This document shows, piece after piece, positions 15,387 to 24,000 of a DNA stretch of 24,774 nucleotides. The DNA comes from CAZQDP01 sp964592375 (GTDB lineage: Bacteria > Bacillota > Clostridia > RUG12999): contig CAZQDP010000032.1 of the NCBI GenBank assembly GCA_964592375.1, positions 1 through 24,774 of the forward strand. The letters run 5' to 3'. The notes under the pieces were generated by a model that was not told the DNA's origin, searched no databases, and saw nothing but the letters and a program-made list of their open reading frames with translations. How positions within the stretch are numbered: the first letter of the stretch is position 1; the number at the start of each line of letters is the position of its first letter. The position numbers and the translations under genes were made by a program.

Positions 15387-17488
15387 GCGCACCTTTTGTA
15401 GGCGATGTGACCCAATTTAAAATTGATAATTTAACTTCTGCCGCCGGAGGCTCGCGAACCGTTGATTTTGATAATATGGGACTGCTGGATTTAAGCTATG
15501 GCGCCGTTCCACGCTACGGGCCATCCGTTACACCTGCTCCTTTTGGCAAAAACACCGCCACCGATACCGTCTACAATGCCACCGTAGTTCCCCAGGCAGA
15601 AGTAAACGCATCGGCTCCATCTATTACCCTCCGGTGGAGGAAAAATATTGCTGCAACCACTTATACTGTCACCAGAAAGCTACCGAGTGAAAGCACCTAT
15701 GGTTATACGGTTGCCACCAATGTCTCTTCCGATGTGAATTATTGCGTGGATACCAATGTTACTCCCGGCGTGATATATGATTATAAGATTGCGCGCAATT
15801 CCGCAATAGGCTATATTTCTGCAGGCATCAATATAAGCCATCCTCAAAGCAAAGGCAAGGTTATTCTCTTGATTGATAATTCCATCAAGGACAAAATATC
15901 CGATGAACTGCAAACACTGCGTGCCGACCTGATAGGAGAAGGGTGGACGGTGATAGACTCCTTCGCAAACAGAACGGACGCTCCCGAGTCAATTCGCAGC
16001 AATATCAAGGCCATCTATAATGCAGACACTGCAAATGTAAACACGTTGTTTATTATTGGACGTGTGCCTATTAAATACTATGGTTATCTATCACCCGACG
16101 GGCACGAGCGGCGTGCATTTGCTTGCGATCAGTTTTATGGAGATATGACGGAGAGCAACGTTTGGCTCAGTGATGCCCAGTGTCAGACAAATTCCACCTA
16201 TGTCATTCCCGGCAATATTCAATTACAAGTCGGTCGTGTTGACTTCTTTAATATGCCCTCTTTTTCCGCTGAGGATGGAAAAAACATGGGTGAAGTCGCT
16301 CTTTTAAAACGCTATTTTAAAAAGGACCATTATTTCAGAACGGGCAAGATCAATGTTGCAAGAAAGTCATTTTTGGACGACAGACTGTTTTCCTACTCCC
16401 TTGCAACCAATAATTTTGCGCAAATCACTGGCGGCATCTATTCCATGGACTACAACAAAGCCGTTACTGCTCCTACAAATCCTACCGGTTCTGTGTTTAA
16501 ATGGTACGCTGAGGCTAATCACTACCTTTGGGGATTAAAGCTTGGATATGGTTCGGATTTGAGCTGTGGAACCTTGGATGCTACTACCTCCGATTATACG
16601 ACCTATCAAGACAAAAATATCATGTTTATGGGGATGTACGGTAGCTATTTCGGAGATTGGCATAAAAAAGATAATTTAATGCGTGCAACGCTAACAGGTA
16701 AAAATGGCGGTCTCGGTGTGATGTGGATTAATACAGACACCAACCTTCGCCCACTGGGCCTCGGCAAAACCATCGGTTCTTCCATACTGGAATGGCAAAA
16801 CACCTATAAGACCATTCAATCTCAGCTGATGGGCGACCCTACTTTAACCATGTATCCGTCCAAGACTGTTTCAAATGTAAAAGCTGTAAAGAATGCCAGC
16901 GATATATATACTGTCATGTGGGATGCTGTGCCTGGATCGGCAGGTTATTATGTTTATATGGCTAATGACAGCAGCTCTGCGTTTACACTGCGCACACCTA
17001 CCCCCGTTGTATCCACCATCTTTGTGGATACCGCTACCGCCCCCGCGACCGCCATTTACATGGTGCGGCCATACAAAATAGAGACCACTCCCAGCGGCAC
17101 TTTTTATAATTTGGCGACGGGCACCATGTCAAGCCGCCCGGATATTGCAGATTTTTCAATAGATAATTTGCGCTTTACGGATGAAAACGGACTCACCCTA
17201 CTCACGGCCAAAAACGCCGCCTCCATTACAGCGCATGCGATGCTTTCAAATAACTTTCCTGTGGATAAAAGCTGTTCATTCGTGATGGCACTGTACCAGG
17301 GAACACCTGCAAATTATAAACTTGTGCAAACCGATATTGTTACCACAAGCGTTAAATCCCTTGAAGAGCAAAAGCTCAAAGCCACTGTGCAGGTTCCTGC
17401 AACCGGCAACTATTTTATCAAGTTGTTTGTATGGGATGATACGCTAAAGGCGCCCTTGGCGCAAAAGATTGTATTCCCCACCACTTAA
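15368..17488 (+). CDS. Secreted multidomain protein, C-terminal part: Fn3-like, gingipain/C25-like core and C-terminal beta-sandwich
   Basis: These 706 codons continue the protein begun at 14124; the frame is open from upstream of 15293, but similarity supports joining at the A6 run. In order: the end of a jelly roll; an Fn3-like module (ITLRWRKNIAATTYTVTRKL); a gingipain/peptidase C25-like caspase fold starting VILLIDNSIKDKISDELQ with DLIGEGWTVI, LFIIGRVPIKYYG, DGHERRAFACDQFYGDM, then MYGSYFGDWHKKDNLMRATL, GLGKTIGSSILEWQ and LMGDPTLTMYP; a second Fn3-like module ending in YMVRPYKIE; and a C-terminal beta-sandwich. Where C25 proteases have catalytic GHG and a Cys, this one reads GYG and GSYFGDW, so protease activity is doubtful. 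A bidirectional terminator follows. Confidence 0.75.
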   Translation, partial: TVDGWMSAPFVGDVTQFKIDNLTSAAGGSRTVDFDNMGLLDLSYGAVPRYGPSVTPAPFGKNTATDTVYNATVVPQAEVNASAPSITLRWRKNIAATTYTVTRKLPSESTYGYTVATNVSSDVNYCVDTNVTPGVIYDYKIARNSAIGYISAGINISHPQSKGKVILLIDNSIKDKISDELQTLRADLIGEGWTVIDSFANRTDAPESIRSNIKAIYNADTANVNTLFIIGRVPIKYYGYLSPDGHERRAFACDQFYGDMTESNVWLSDAQCQTNSTYVIPGNIQLQVGRVDFFNMPSFSAEDGKNMGEVALLKRYFKKDHYFRTGKINVARKSFLDDRLFSYSLATNNFAQITGGIYSMDYNKAVTAPTNPTGSVFKWYAEANHYLWGLKLGYGSDLSCGTLDATTSDYTTYQDKNIMFMGMYGSYFGDWHKKDNLMRATLTGKNGGLGVMWINTDTNLRPLGLGKTIGSSILEWQNTYKTIQSQLMGDPTLTMYPSKTVSNVKAVKNASDIYTVMWDAVPGSAGYYVYMANDSSSAFTLRTPTPVVSTIFVDTATAPATAIYMVRPYKIETTPSGTFYNLATGTMSSRPDIADFSIDNLRFTDENGLTLLTAKNAASITAHAMLSNNFPVDKSCSFVMALYQGTPANYKLVQTDIVTTSVKSLEEQKLKATVQVPATGNYFIKLFVWDDTLKAPLAQKIVFPTT

Positions 17489-17510
17489 ATATTACGCTTC
17501 CTGTAAGCAC

Positions 17511-17544
17511 AAAAAATGCAGCCGCTTTTGCGGCTGCATTTTTT
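17511..17544. terminator. Bidirectional intrinsic terminator
   Basis: A perfect stem (TGCAGCCGC, loop TTTT, GCGGCTGCA) flanked by A6 on the left and T6 on the right works in both directions. It sits between the convergent secreted-protein gene and leuB. Confidence 0.93.
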
Positions 17545-17572
17545 ATCTGCCAATAAAATAACTGTATCACTC

Positions 17573-18637
17573 TTAAATATTGTCTGTAACCGCTTTTCCC
17601 ATCACGGTTGTACTCACTGCCGGCTTAGAGGCGTCCTCGCGTATATCCGCCGTTCGCAAGCCCATATCCAGCGCCCTGAAAACTGCATTTTCAATCGTTT
17701 TGCATTCTTCATGCAGACCAAAGGAATACTCAAACATCATGGCGACCGATAAGATTGTGGCAAGCGGATTGGCTATATTTTTGCCCGCAATATCCGGTGC
17801 CGAACCGTGAATGGGTTCATACATACCGGGGCCGCTATCTCCAAGGCTCGCGGAGGGCAGCATCCCAATAGAGCCCGTGAGCATAGAGGCTTCATCCGAT
17901 AAAATATCCCCAAAGATATTGGAGGTCACAATCACATCAAACTGCTTAGGATTTCGGATAAGCTGCATTGCCGCATTGTCCACATACATATAACTGACAT
18001 CAAGCTCGGTATAGGGCGCTAACACCTGCGCCGCCACCTCACGCCATAGGCGAGAGCTTTCCAGTACATTGGCCTTATCCACCACAGTAAGCTTTTTGCC
18101 TCTGGCCATGGCCGCCTTGGCACCTTGCTTCACAATCCGCTCAATTTCACTGCGGCTATATTCCTCTGTGTCATACGCCGACATATTGTCGCTGCTGCGG
18201 CCGCTCTTGCCAAAATAAATGCCGCCCGTCAGCTCACGAATAATCATCATATCAAGGCCTTGCGCCACAATTTCCGCTTTTAGCGGACAAGCATATTGCA
18301 GCTGGGGAAATAGCGTAGCCGGTCTTAAATTTGCATATAACCCGAGCGCACCTCGAAGACCGAGCAGTGCCTGCTCCGGCCTTATGCCGGGGATGTTTTC
18401 CCATTTCGGGCCTCCCACAGCACCCAACAATATCGCATCCGAATTTTTTGCCCCTTCTATCGTCTCCTTCGGTAAAGGCTCGCCAAACATATCAATGGCA
18501 ACGCCGCCGGCAAAAAGCTCAGAATACCGGATATCATGTCCAAACTTAGCGGCAACGCGATCAAGCACAAGGCGTGCCTGCCCGGTGACCTCTGGGCCTA
18601 TTCCATCGCCGGGAATGAGTGCAATATGAAGCAACAT
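17573..18637 (-). CDS. leuB: 3-isopropylmalate dehydrogenase
   Basis: A 354-aa NAD-dependent enzyme of leucine biosynthesis, oxidising and decarboxylating 3-isopropylmalate. Motifs: IPGDGIGPEV at the N-terminus, GAVGGPKWE, RELTGGIYFG (the LeuB-type signature distinguishing it from isocitrate dehydrogenase), VDKANVLESSRLWREV, DNAAMQLIRNPKQFDV, TSNIFGDILSDEASMLTGS, and EPIHGSAPDIAGK near the NAD site. TAGGAG lies 8 bases before the ATG. It has its own promoter and terminator, so it appears monocistronic; leuA, leuC and leuD are not in the window, which is unusual because leu genes are commonly clustered. The short leader has no room for a T-box. Confidence 0.97.
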   Translation of the reverse strand: MLLHIALIPGDGIGPEVTGQARLVLDRVAAKFGHDIRYSELFAGGVAIDMFGEPLPKETIEGAKNSDAILLGAVGGPKWENIPGIRPEQALLGLRGALGLYANLRPATLFPQLQYACPLKAEIVAQGLDMMIIRELTGGIYFGKSGRSSDNMSAYDTEEYSRSEIERIVKQGAKAAMARGKKLTVVDKANVLESSRLWREVAAQVLAPYTELDVSYMYVDNAAMQLIRNPKQFDVIVTSNIFGDILSDEASMLTGSIGMLPSASLGDSGPGMYEPIHGSAPDIAGKNIANPLATILSVAMMFEYSFGLHEECKTIENAVFRALDMGLRTADIREDASKPAVSTTVMGKAVTDNI

Positions 18638-18671
18638 ATTAAAAACTCCTATTCATTATGATTTTTTTCTT

Positions 18672-18701
18672 ATTATAAATCCTAGCCGCCTGATAAGTCA
18701 A
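18672..18701 (-). promoter_or_regulatory. Promoter of leuB
   Basis: On the minus strand TTGACT (18701-18696), an 18-base spacer and a perfect TATAAT (18677-18672), giving a leader of about 28 bases. Confidence 0.8.
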
Positions 18702-18768
18702 GTCTTTTTCCTGCAGGATTGCTCAATCATTTTTACTGAAATCTGCTTTACTTGAAAAGCATAAAAGA

Positions 18769-19938
18769 TTAATTATTTAAGAGAAACTGTGTAGGAATTG
18801 TATCTGCAAGCACTTTGTTCAGGTATGCAAGAGAGAATTTGCTGTCCATTTTTCTGCACGCATTTTTTTCGGATAGCTCTTTTGTGTACTGCGCAAGCGG
18901 ATATATGGCAACCTTTTTCATACCAGTTTCATAATGCGTAACTATGGGAACCAGCGAGGCGGATGTGATTTTCACGCCGGATTGCCCCGGCTCTTTTACC
19001 ATGCTAATCTTCGCCATGCCCCCGAGTAGATTGGCGGCCTGTACCTGTGCGGAAATGAAATTCCCAAGGGAATAGTATACGAGTGTGGTATTGCCTCCAC
19101 TGCCGGTTAAATACTCCACCGGCTGCAGCACATGGGGATGATGTCCCAAAATAATATCTGCTCCGGCACTTGACATGCTTTGTGCCAGCTGCCTTTGCGC
19201 AGCGGTTGGAATGGTGGTGTTTTCATTTCCCCAGTGGATAGCGATAACCACCACATCCGCATTCCCCCTAGCCTCGGTAATTTGCCTTATCATCAGTTCG
19301 CTGTCAATATAGGGAATAAATAAACCGCTAGAAGCCGGCAGGGATATGCCATTTGTGCCATAAGTATATGCCAAAAACGCAAATTTCAGTCCATTCTTTT
19401 CCACATAGCGAATGGTGAGGGCATCCTCTTTATTTCTATATGCACCAATTAAAGTGATTTGCGGCTTCTCGCTCCAAAACGCAATAGCACCCTCAAGACC
19501 TTTTGCGCCCTTGTCTAGCATATGGTTATTGGCATGGGATACAATATCAAACCCTAATTCTGCCATATCATTACCCAGCTCTACCGGGGAATTAAAGGAA
19601 GGGTAGGACGAAGGCTTATAGGAGGTACCCGCTATTATGGTTTCTTGATTGATAAATGCAATATCCGCCGCCGCAATATCCGCCTTCACATTGAGGTAGG
19701 CAGGCTTAAAATCATAACCCTTGCCGCCGGCTCTTTCGGCGGCCTCTTTGTAGATGGGCTCATGGATTAAGTTGTCCCCCACCGCCAGCATGTCCACTTG
19801 CAAAGAGACCATTTGTGTATCCGCCGCCTTTTTTCCACCTGACATTTCAGCAGAGGCCGGCACCGTCTGCTCCTTATTTTTGGAGCAGCCTGCAAAAATG
19901 AAGACAGCGATGAGTAAAAATAAAATGTTCTTTTTCAT
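18769..19938 (-). CDS. CapA family lipoprotein (PGA_cap metallophosphatase fold)
   Basis: A 389-aa lipoprotein: MKKNILFLLIAVFIFAGCSK is a signal peptide with lipobox FAGC, so the mature protein should be anchored outside the membrane at Cys18. The CapA/PGA_cap domain (calcineurin-like fold) covers most of the rest, with LAVGDNLIHEPIYKEA, FINQETII, DIVSHANNHMLDKG, VVIAIHWGNE and ILGHHPHVLQPVEYL supplying the conserved Asp, Asn and His residues. In Bacillus anthracis CapA helps export the poly-gamma-glutamate capsule, but capB, capC and capD are absent here, and most stand-alone homologues are of unknown function in envelope or polymer metabolism. GGAGG is 5 bases before the ATG, and a strong promoter precedes it. 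Confidence 0.9.
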   Translation of the reverse strand: MKKNILFLLIAVFIFAGCSKNKEQTVPASAEMSGGKKAADTQMVSLQVDMLAVGDNLIHEPIYKEAAERAGGKGYDFKPAYLNVKADIAAADIAFINQETIIAGTSYKPSSYPSFNSPVELGNDMAELGFDIVSHANNHMLDKGAKGLEGAIAFWSEKPQITLIGAYRNKEDALTIRYVEKNGLKFAFLAYTYGTNGISLPASSGLFIPYIDSELMIRQITEARGNADVVVIAIHWGNENTTIPTAAQRQLAQSMSSAGADIILGHHPHVLQPVEYLTGSGGNTTLVYYSLGNFISAQVQAANLLGGMAKISMVKEPGQSGVKITSASLVPIVTHYETGMKKVAIYPLAQYTKELSEKNACRKMDSKFSLAYLNKVLADTIPTQFLLNN

Positions 19939-19967
19939 ATTATCCTCCGCATTTTAATCTTGCAAGT

Positions 19968-19996
19968 ATTATAGCATAATGCGACAGTTTTTTCAA
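19968..19996 (-). promoter_or_regulatory. Promoter of the CapA-type gene
   Basis: On the minus strand TTGAAA (19996-19991), a 17-base spacer and a perfect TATAAT (19973-19968), about 30 bases before the start codon. Confidence 0.85.
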
Positions 19997-20004
19997 GTAG
20001 CGAA

Positions 20005-20039
20005 AATCCCCCTAACCATATTGATATGGCAGGAGGATT
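20005..20039. repeat. Imperfect inverted repeat (intergenic hairpin)
   Basis: Outer arms AATCCCCC and GGAGGATT pair with one mismatch, and inner arms CCATAT/ATATGG pair perfectly around a 2-base loop. The palindrome ATTGATCAAT follows at once. It lies just upstream of the CapA promoter and belongs to no coding frame I trust. Confidence 0.5.
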
Positions 20040-20064
20040 GATCAATAAAAAGCTTGATACAACG

Positions 20065-20118
20065 AATGTATTCCACCTTTCGTATTTGACAGCATCACCT
20101 ACGAAGTGTTCATACATT
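20065..20118. repeat. Second intergenic stem-loop
   Basis: Arms AATGTAT/ATACATT and TTCGTA/TACGAA are nested with a partly paired middle, giving a hairpin of about 54 bases followed on plus by TTTT. It may be a terminator, an operator, or part of a small dispersed repeat together with the hairpin at 20005-20039. Confidence 0.4.
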
Positions 20119-20133
20119 TTTAGCAAAATTCCC

Positions 20134-20161
20134 TTGATTTTTCTGGGCGGTATGATATACT
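20134..20161 (+). promoter_or_regulatory. Promoter of the orphan nucleotidyltransferase
   Basis: TTGATT (20134-20139), a 16-base spacer and TATACT (20156-20161), giving a leader of about 65 bases. Confidence 0.55.
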
Positions 20162-20233
20162 GAGAGAAATTAAGCATTTATAGAGATGCCCTAATAGAAT
20201 CGAACAGTTAAAATATTTTGAGGAGTGCTTGAA

Positions 20234-21007
20234 ATGATATGCAAAGAACAGTTTATTGCTCAAATGGTATCTATCGTCAAAGATATATTACCACAAGTCC
20301 CCTACAGCTTTGCAATTAGCGGTTCAAATGGCAAAAAAATCAGTGATAGCTACTCGGATTTTGATTTTAGACTTTATATAGACGCAGAAATGGAACCTAC
20401 GACACTGAATTCATATAATAAAGTTTTTATGGAAAAAGCCAAACCCTTTTATGAAGAATCCGGTTATATTATAGATGGCATATGGCCACGCCTTACGAGT
20501 TTTATTGATCATGAGCTTGATAAGTGGCTTACCGGCAGTGGTGAGGTGATACCCTACGTTTGGACTATTTGGGGTTATCATATTTTAACGGATATTTACA
20601 ACCAAATTATTTTAGATGACCCCTATGCCATCGCACAGAATTGGAAAAACAGATTAACTCCTTATCCTTCCATTATAAAGGAGAAAATGATAAATTCCCA
20701 TATGCAATTCTTGCAATATTGGTGCACAGATTATCATTTTAAAAATAAAATCAACCGTGGTGATGTTGTATTTATTGCAAGTCTTCATGCAAAGCTTATT
20801 CATCATATTCTGCAAATTGTCTATGCACTCAATTCCACATACTATCCGGGTGATGGTGGGAATTTAAAATTGGCTGAAAATTTCAAAGTCAAACCATATG
20901 ACTTTGAAAATAGAGTAAGTGCTATTTTGTTCCCCACTTCAGCTGATTATCAAAAGGTGTATGAGTCGGTAAAAAGCTTGATAGAAGAAGTGATACGACT
21001 GATATGA
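20234..21007 (+). CDS. Nucleotidyltransferase-domain protein (polymerase beta superfamily)
   Basis: A 257-aa cytoplasmic protein. Residues 24-47 carry the superfamily signature: FAISGSNG followed by YSDFDFRLYID, with Gly30-Ser31 and the metal-binding Asp42 and Asp44. The rest is mostly helical, resembling the C-terminal parts of DUF4037-like or aminoglycoside-nucleotidyltransferase-like proteins, but I cannot name the substrate. It may modify a small molecule, protein or RNA. The ATG at 20234 is chosen because GAGGAG lies 8 bases upstream; a GTG at 20225 overlaps that site. It is a solitary gene with its own promoter, convergent with the large secreted protein. Confidence 0.7.
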   Translation: MICKEQFIAQMVSIVKDILPQVPYSFAISGSNGKKISDSYSDFDFRLYIDAEMEPTTLNSYNKVFMEKAKPFYEESGYIIDGIWPRLTSFIDHELDKWLTGSGEVIPYVWTIWGYHILTDIYNQIILDDPYAIAQNWKNRLTPYPSIIKEKMINSHMQFLQYWCTDYHFKNKINRGDVVFIASLHAKLIHHILQIVYALNSTYYPGDGGNLKLAENFKVKPYDFENRVSAILFPTSADYQKVYESVKSLIEEVIRLI

Positions 21008-21057
21008 ACTTTTTTCAAGCAAAGCCATTCATGTACAAAATGCAAAAGAACACTTTA

Positions 21058-24000
21058 TCACTCACAGGTTACCAAAACACTATCGGTAAACGTCATCCCA
21101 TTGAATGAAGCATACGCTGTAATCGTAGTCGTGCCTAGTGATTTTCGCAAGATACAACCATCACTGTCTACAGTTGCAACAAGCGGATTACTACTGACAT
21201 AGCTAATCTGCAACATCCCCGTTTCAATGGGGTTGCCTGATACGGCTTTTGCACGCAATATCAAATTGGCAGATGCTCCCGGTGGTAACTGTACGGCACT
21301 TGGCAATACTTCCATTTCCTTTAGTGGGTCAAAAGAAAATTCATATTGAGAGTACAGTCTCAAATTATTCCAGTAAGCTACAACACCTGTGCCGGGGCCA
21401 TTTGTTGAAAGCACAATATTGTTTATCCCATCTACCGGACTACGCATATCAACATCCGTCAGCACCCATACATTATCAATATATACATTGGCCTTATCTG
21501 TATCTGTATTCAATGAGATTTTAAAATGATACCACTTGCCCGGAGTATATGCAGAAATGGTGTTGATTGTACTACCAATTACATACTCAAATTCCCCTTT
21601 TTCGGATGCCAAAAGGCTAATGGCCGGCACCGACCCATTATATAAATAAAACATATTGGATGCTTTTTGTGTTTCGTTCATATAATCAAATTCCACACAC
21701 ATAGCCCCTGAAATTTTTGTAATTACCTTGGATAAAGACACCGTTCCTACATTGTCATTGTCAATTATCTTCAGGCTTTTATCCGTGCTGCTCGGTACTG
21801 CTACAACGCCTATGCTTCCATAGGTTTCGCCGGATTTAGTCCAACCAATAGGAACACTACCTACTGCAATCAAATCAAAGTTTTCTTTGGTATATTCGGT
21901 TATGGATGGAGAAGGCGATGGTGATGCCATTGCAGCATTGCCATATGCAATACTCACATGATCCATGGTTCCGGTAACAAGTCCGTTTCCCGTTGTTGTG
22001 CTTGCAAAAATTCCCCAAAGTGATCCAGTCATCGCAAAGGTGCGATTTCCAAGCGATCCACCCCAATTGATTCCATCTTCGGATTGGTAAGCAGTATAGG
22101 TGTTCCCGGTTTTTTGTATTTTAATATATTTAGGCAGTGATACGCTGGAAAAAGTTGTGCTAGCTGCCGAAGTATTGTCATTTTCCCTCCACGTAAGTTT
22201 GAGTCCGCTGCCTTGCACAAAAGATAGCGAAATAAACTCTCCGTTGGAGTATGGATACTCCCGAATCATAAGGCCTGCTTGGGAACCGGTTGCACCCCCC
22301 GTGAGAGAAACCAATCTTGTGCTGATGGAAAAGTCTTGATTGGCATCGATGTTTGTTTGTTTATACACATAGGAAAATTGGTCTGTTTTCGCCCCGTCAA
22401 GGGTAATGGAAGTATTGAGTCCTGCTCCTTTTGAGAGAATTTTAAATTCTCCATTGCTGTACTGCGCGCTTCCTTCGGCAGAAGGACTGCCAATATTCAT
22501 ACCGGACCAACTCGCCGGAATTTGGAAGTTGCATGCGGTTACATCTGTATCCGGCACAAGCTTTATTATTCCCCAAAGAGGCAGTGAATGGATTTTTATC
22601 ACACCCTTTCCACTCTCGCCGGGTAAAATTTCAAGCTCGCTGGGATTATCCCCCGGCTTATACAAATATGCCTTACTATTTTCCCCTTGAAATAGGTTCG
22701 CACAATCTACCGTGAGCGTAATATTTTCTGCATCAGTAGCGTTTTGATTGATGATGTGAATAATTTTTGGTGCATGGGGCGCATATGGCTTTGCGCGTAG
22801 CACAGGATAAACATTCTGCGCACCGCTCACCTTGCAAAGACTTTGTGTGTTTTGCCATGCTGCATCAGCCATCTCCGGCGTGATTAACTTTGCGCGGCTT
22901 CTATATATTAAATTTCGGTCCTCTTCGCTTAATAAATCACGGGAATGATGTTCGATAATATACTCCACTCCCTGCAAATCAGCAGGATTTAAAACGATGT
23001 TAGGTCTTGTTCCTTCAGAATTATAGTTCACAACCAAATGCTTAAATGGAATTCCGGCACGAATAAGCATCATACTTAACTCTCTTAACCGTATATTATC
23101 TGCAGAAGGTGTAGATGCACTTCCCTTTATTTCATCCCATTTGATGAGAATAGCCACCTTTGCCGGAATTTCATACCCATCGAATAATTCCGGATACTGC
23201 CTGATGAAATGATAATTTAGTCCAAAATCCGAAACACGTCCGAAGTATCGGTTTGTCTCCGGATAAATCCATGTATGCCAAGGAACATATTGGTGCATTC
23301 CCATGGCATATGCAATGGGTAGGGTTTGATTAATCAATTTGGGGTCCTTCGAAGAAGGGGAAACAACTTGCGGCAAGTGAATTGCCCTTGTAAAAGTGCT
23401 TCCCGTCACAAGGTTTTCCATGTTCATGCTGGTAATCGGGGTTTCGCCTGTTCCCCTATGGAATGCATCAATCCCCCAATTAAACGAAATGTTCGCAAAA
23501 TCCTCTAAAACGCGATAGTTGTTCAAAGAATAGGTAATTTTTTTTGTTGTATAGGTGGCAAGATAGTTTCTCATTTCAATATGCGCATTTCTTGTGCTGA
23601 TCATTTGAAAATCACCAAAATGCTTATGCAAAGCAGAAAGCGTCTTTTTGGAAGTATAATCCTCATTGGAATGAATGCCATATTTGGTTGTTAAATAGGT
23701 TTTATAGTGAAATGTAGAAATATCGTCTACACCAAAACTTGCTAATTGAGTCGTGGTGTACTTATTCATTAAATATTGTTTAAACTTTGCCATACAAAAG
23801 CTACAAAAGCAGCCATCACATACGCTATATGCAGATTCATTGGCCGCCCAATCATCAAACTGCAACGAGTCCGCTCCATTGTCAATGTACAATCGTGCAT
23901 GTTCCTTCAGTGTAATGATGGCGTCCGGATTGTTCACACAGCATTGATATGGATTATTCCAAGTTACCATCCAGGGTAACCGGCATTTTGTTCCGTCAAA

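Noticed and set aside
18638..18671. Possible T-box leader before leuB
   Set aside because: Predicted transcript leader is about 28 bases, too short for a T-box.
19935..20177. 80-codon minus-strand open frame upstream of the CapA gene
   Set aside because: It runs through the CapA promoter and both stem-loops, has no ribosome binding site and no recognisable protein features.
21008..21057. Terminator between the convergent nucleotidyltransferase and large secreted protein genes
   Set aside because: No stem with a following U-run is visible in these 50 bases.
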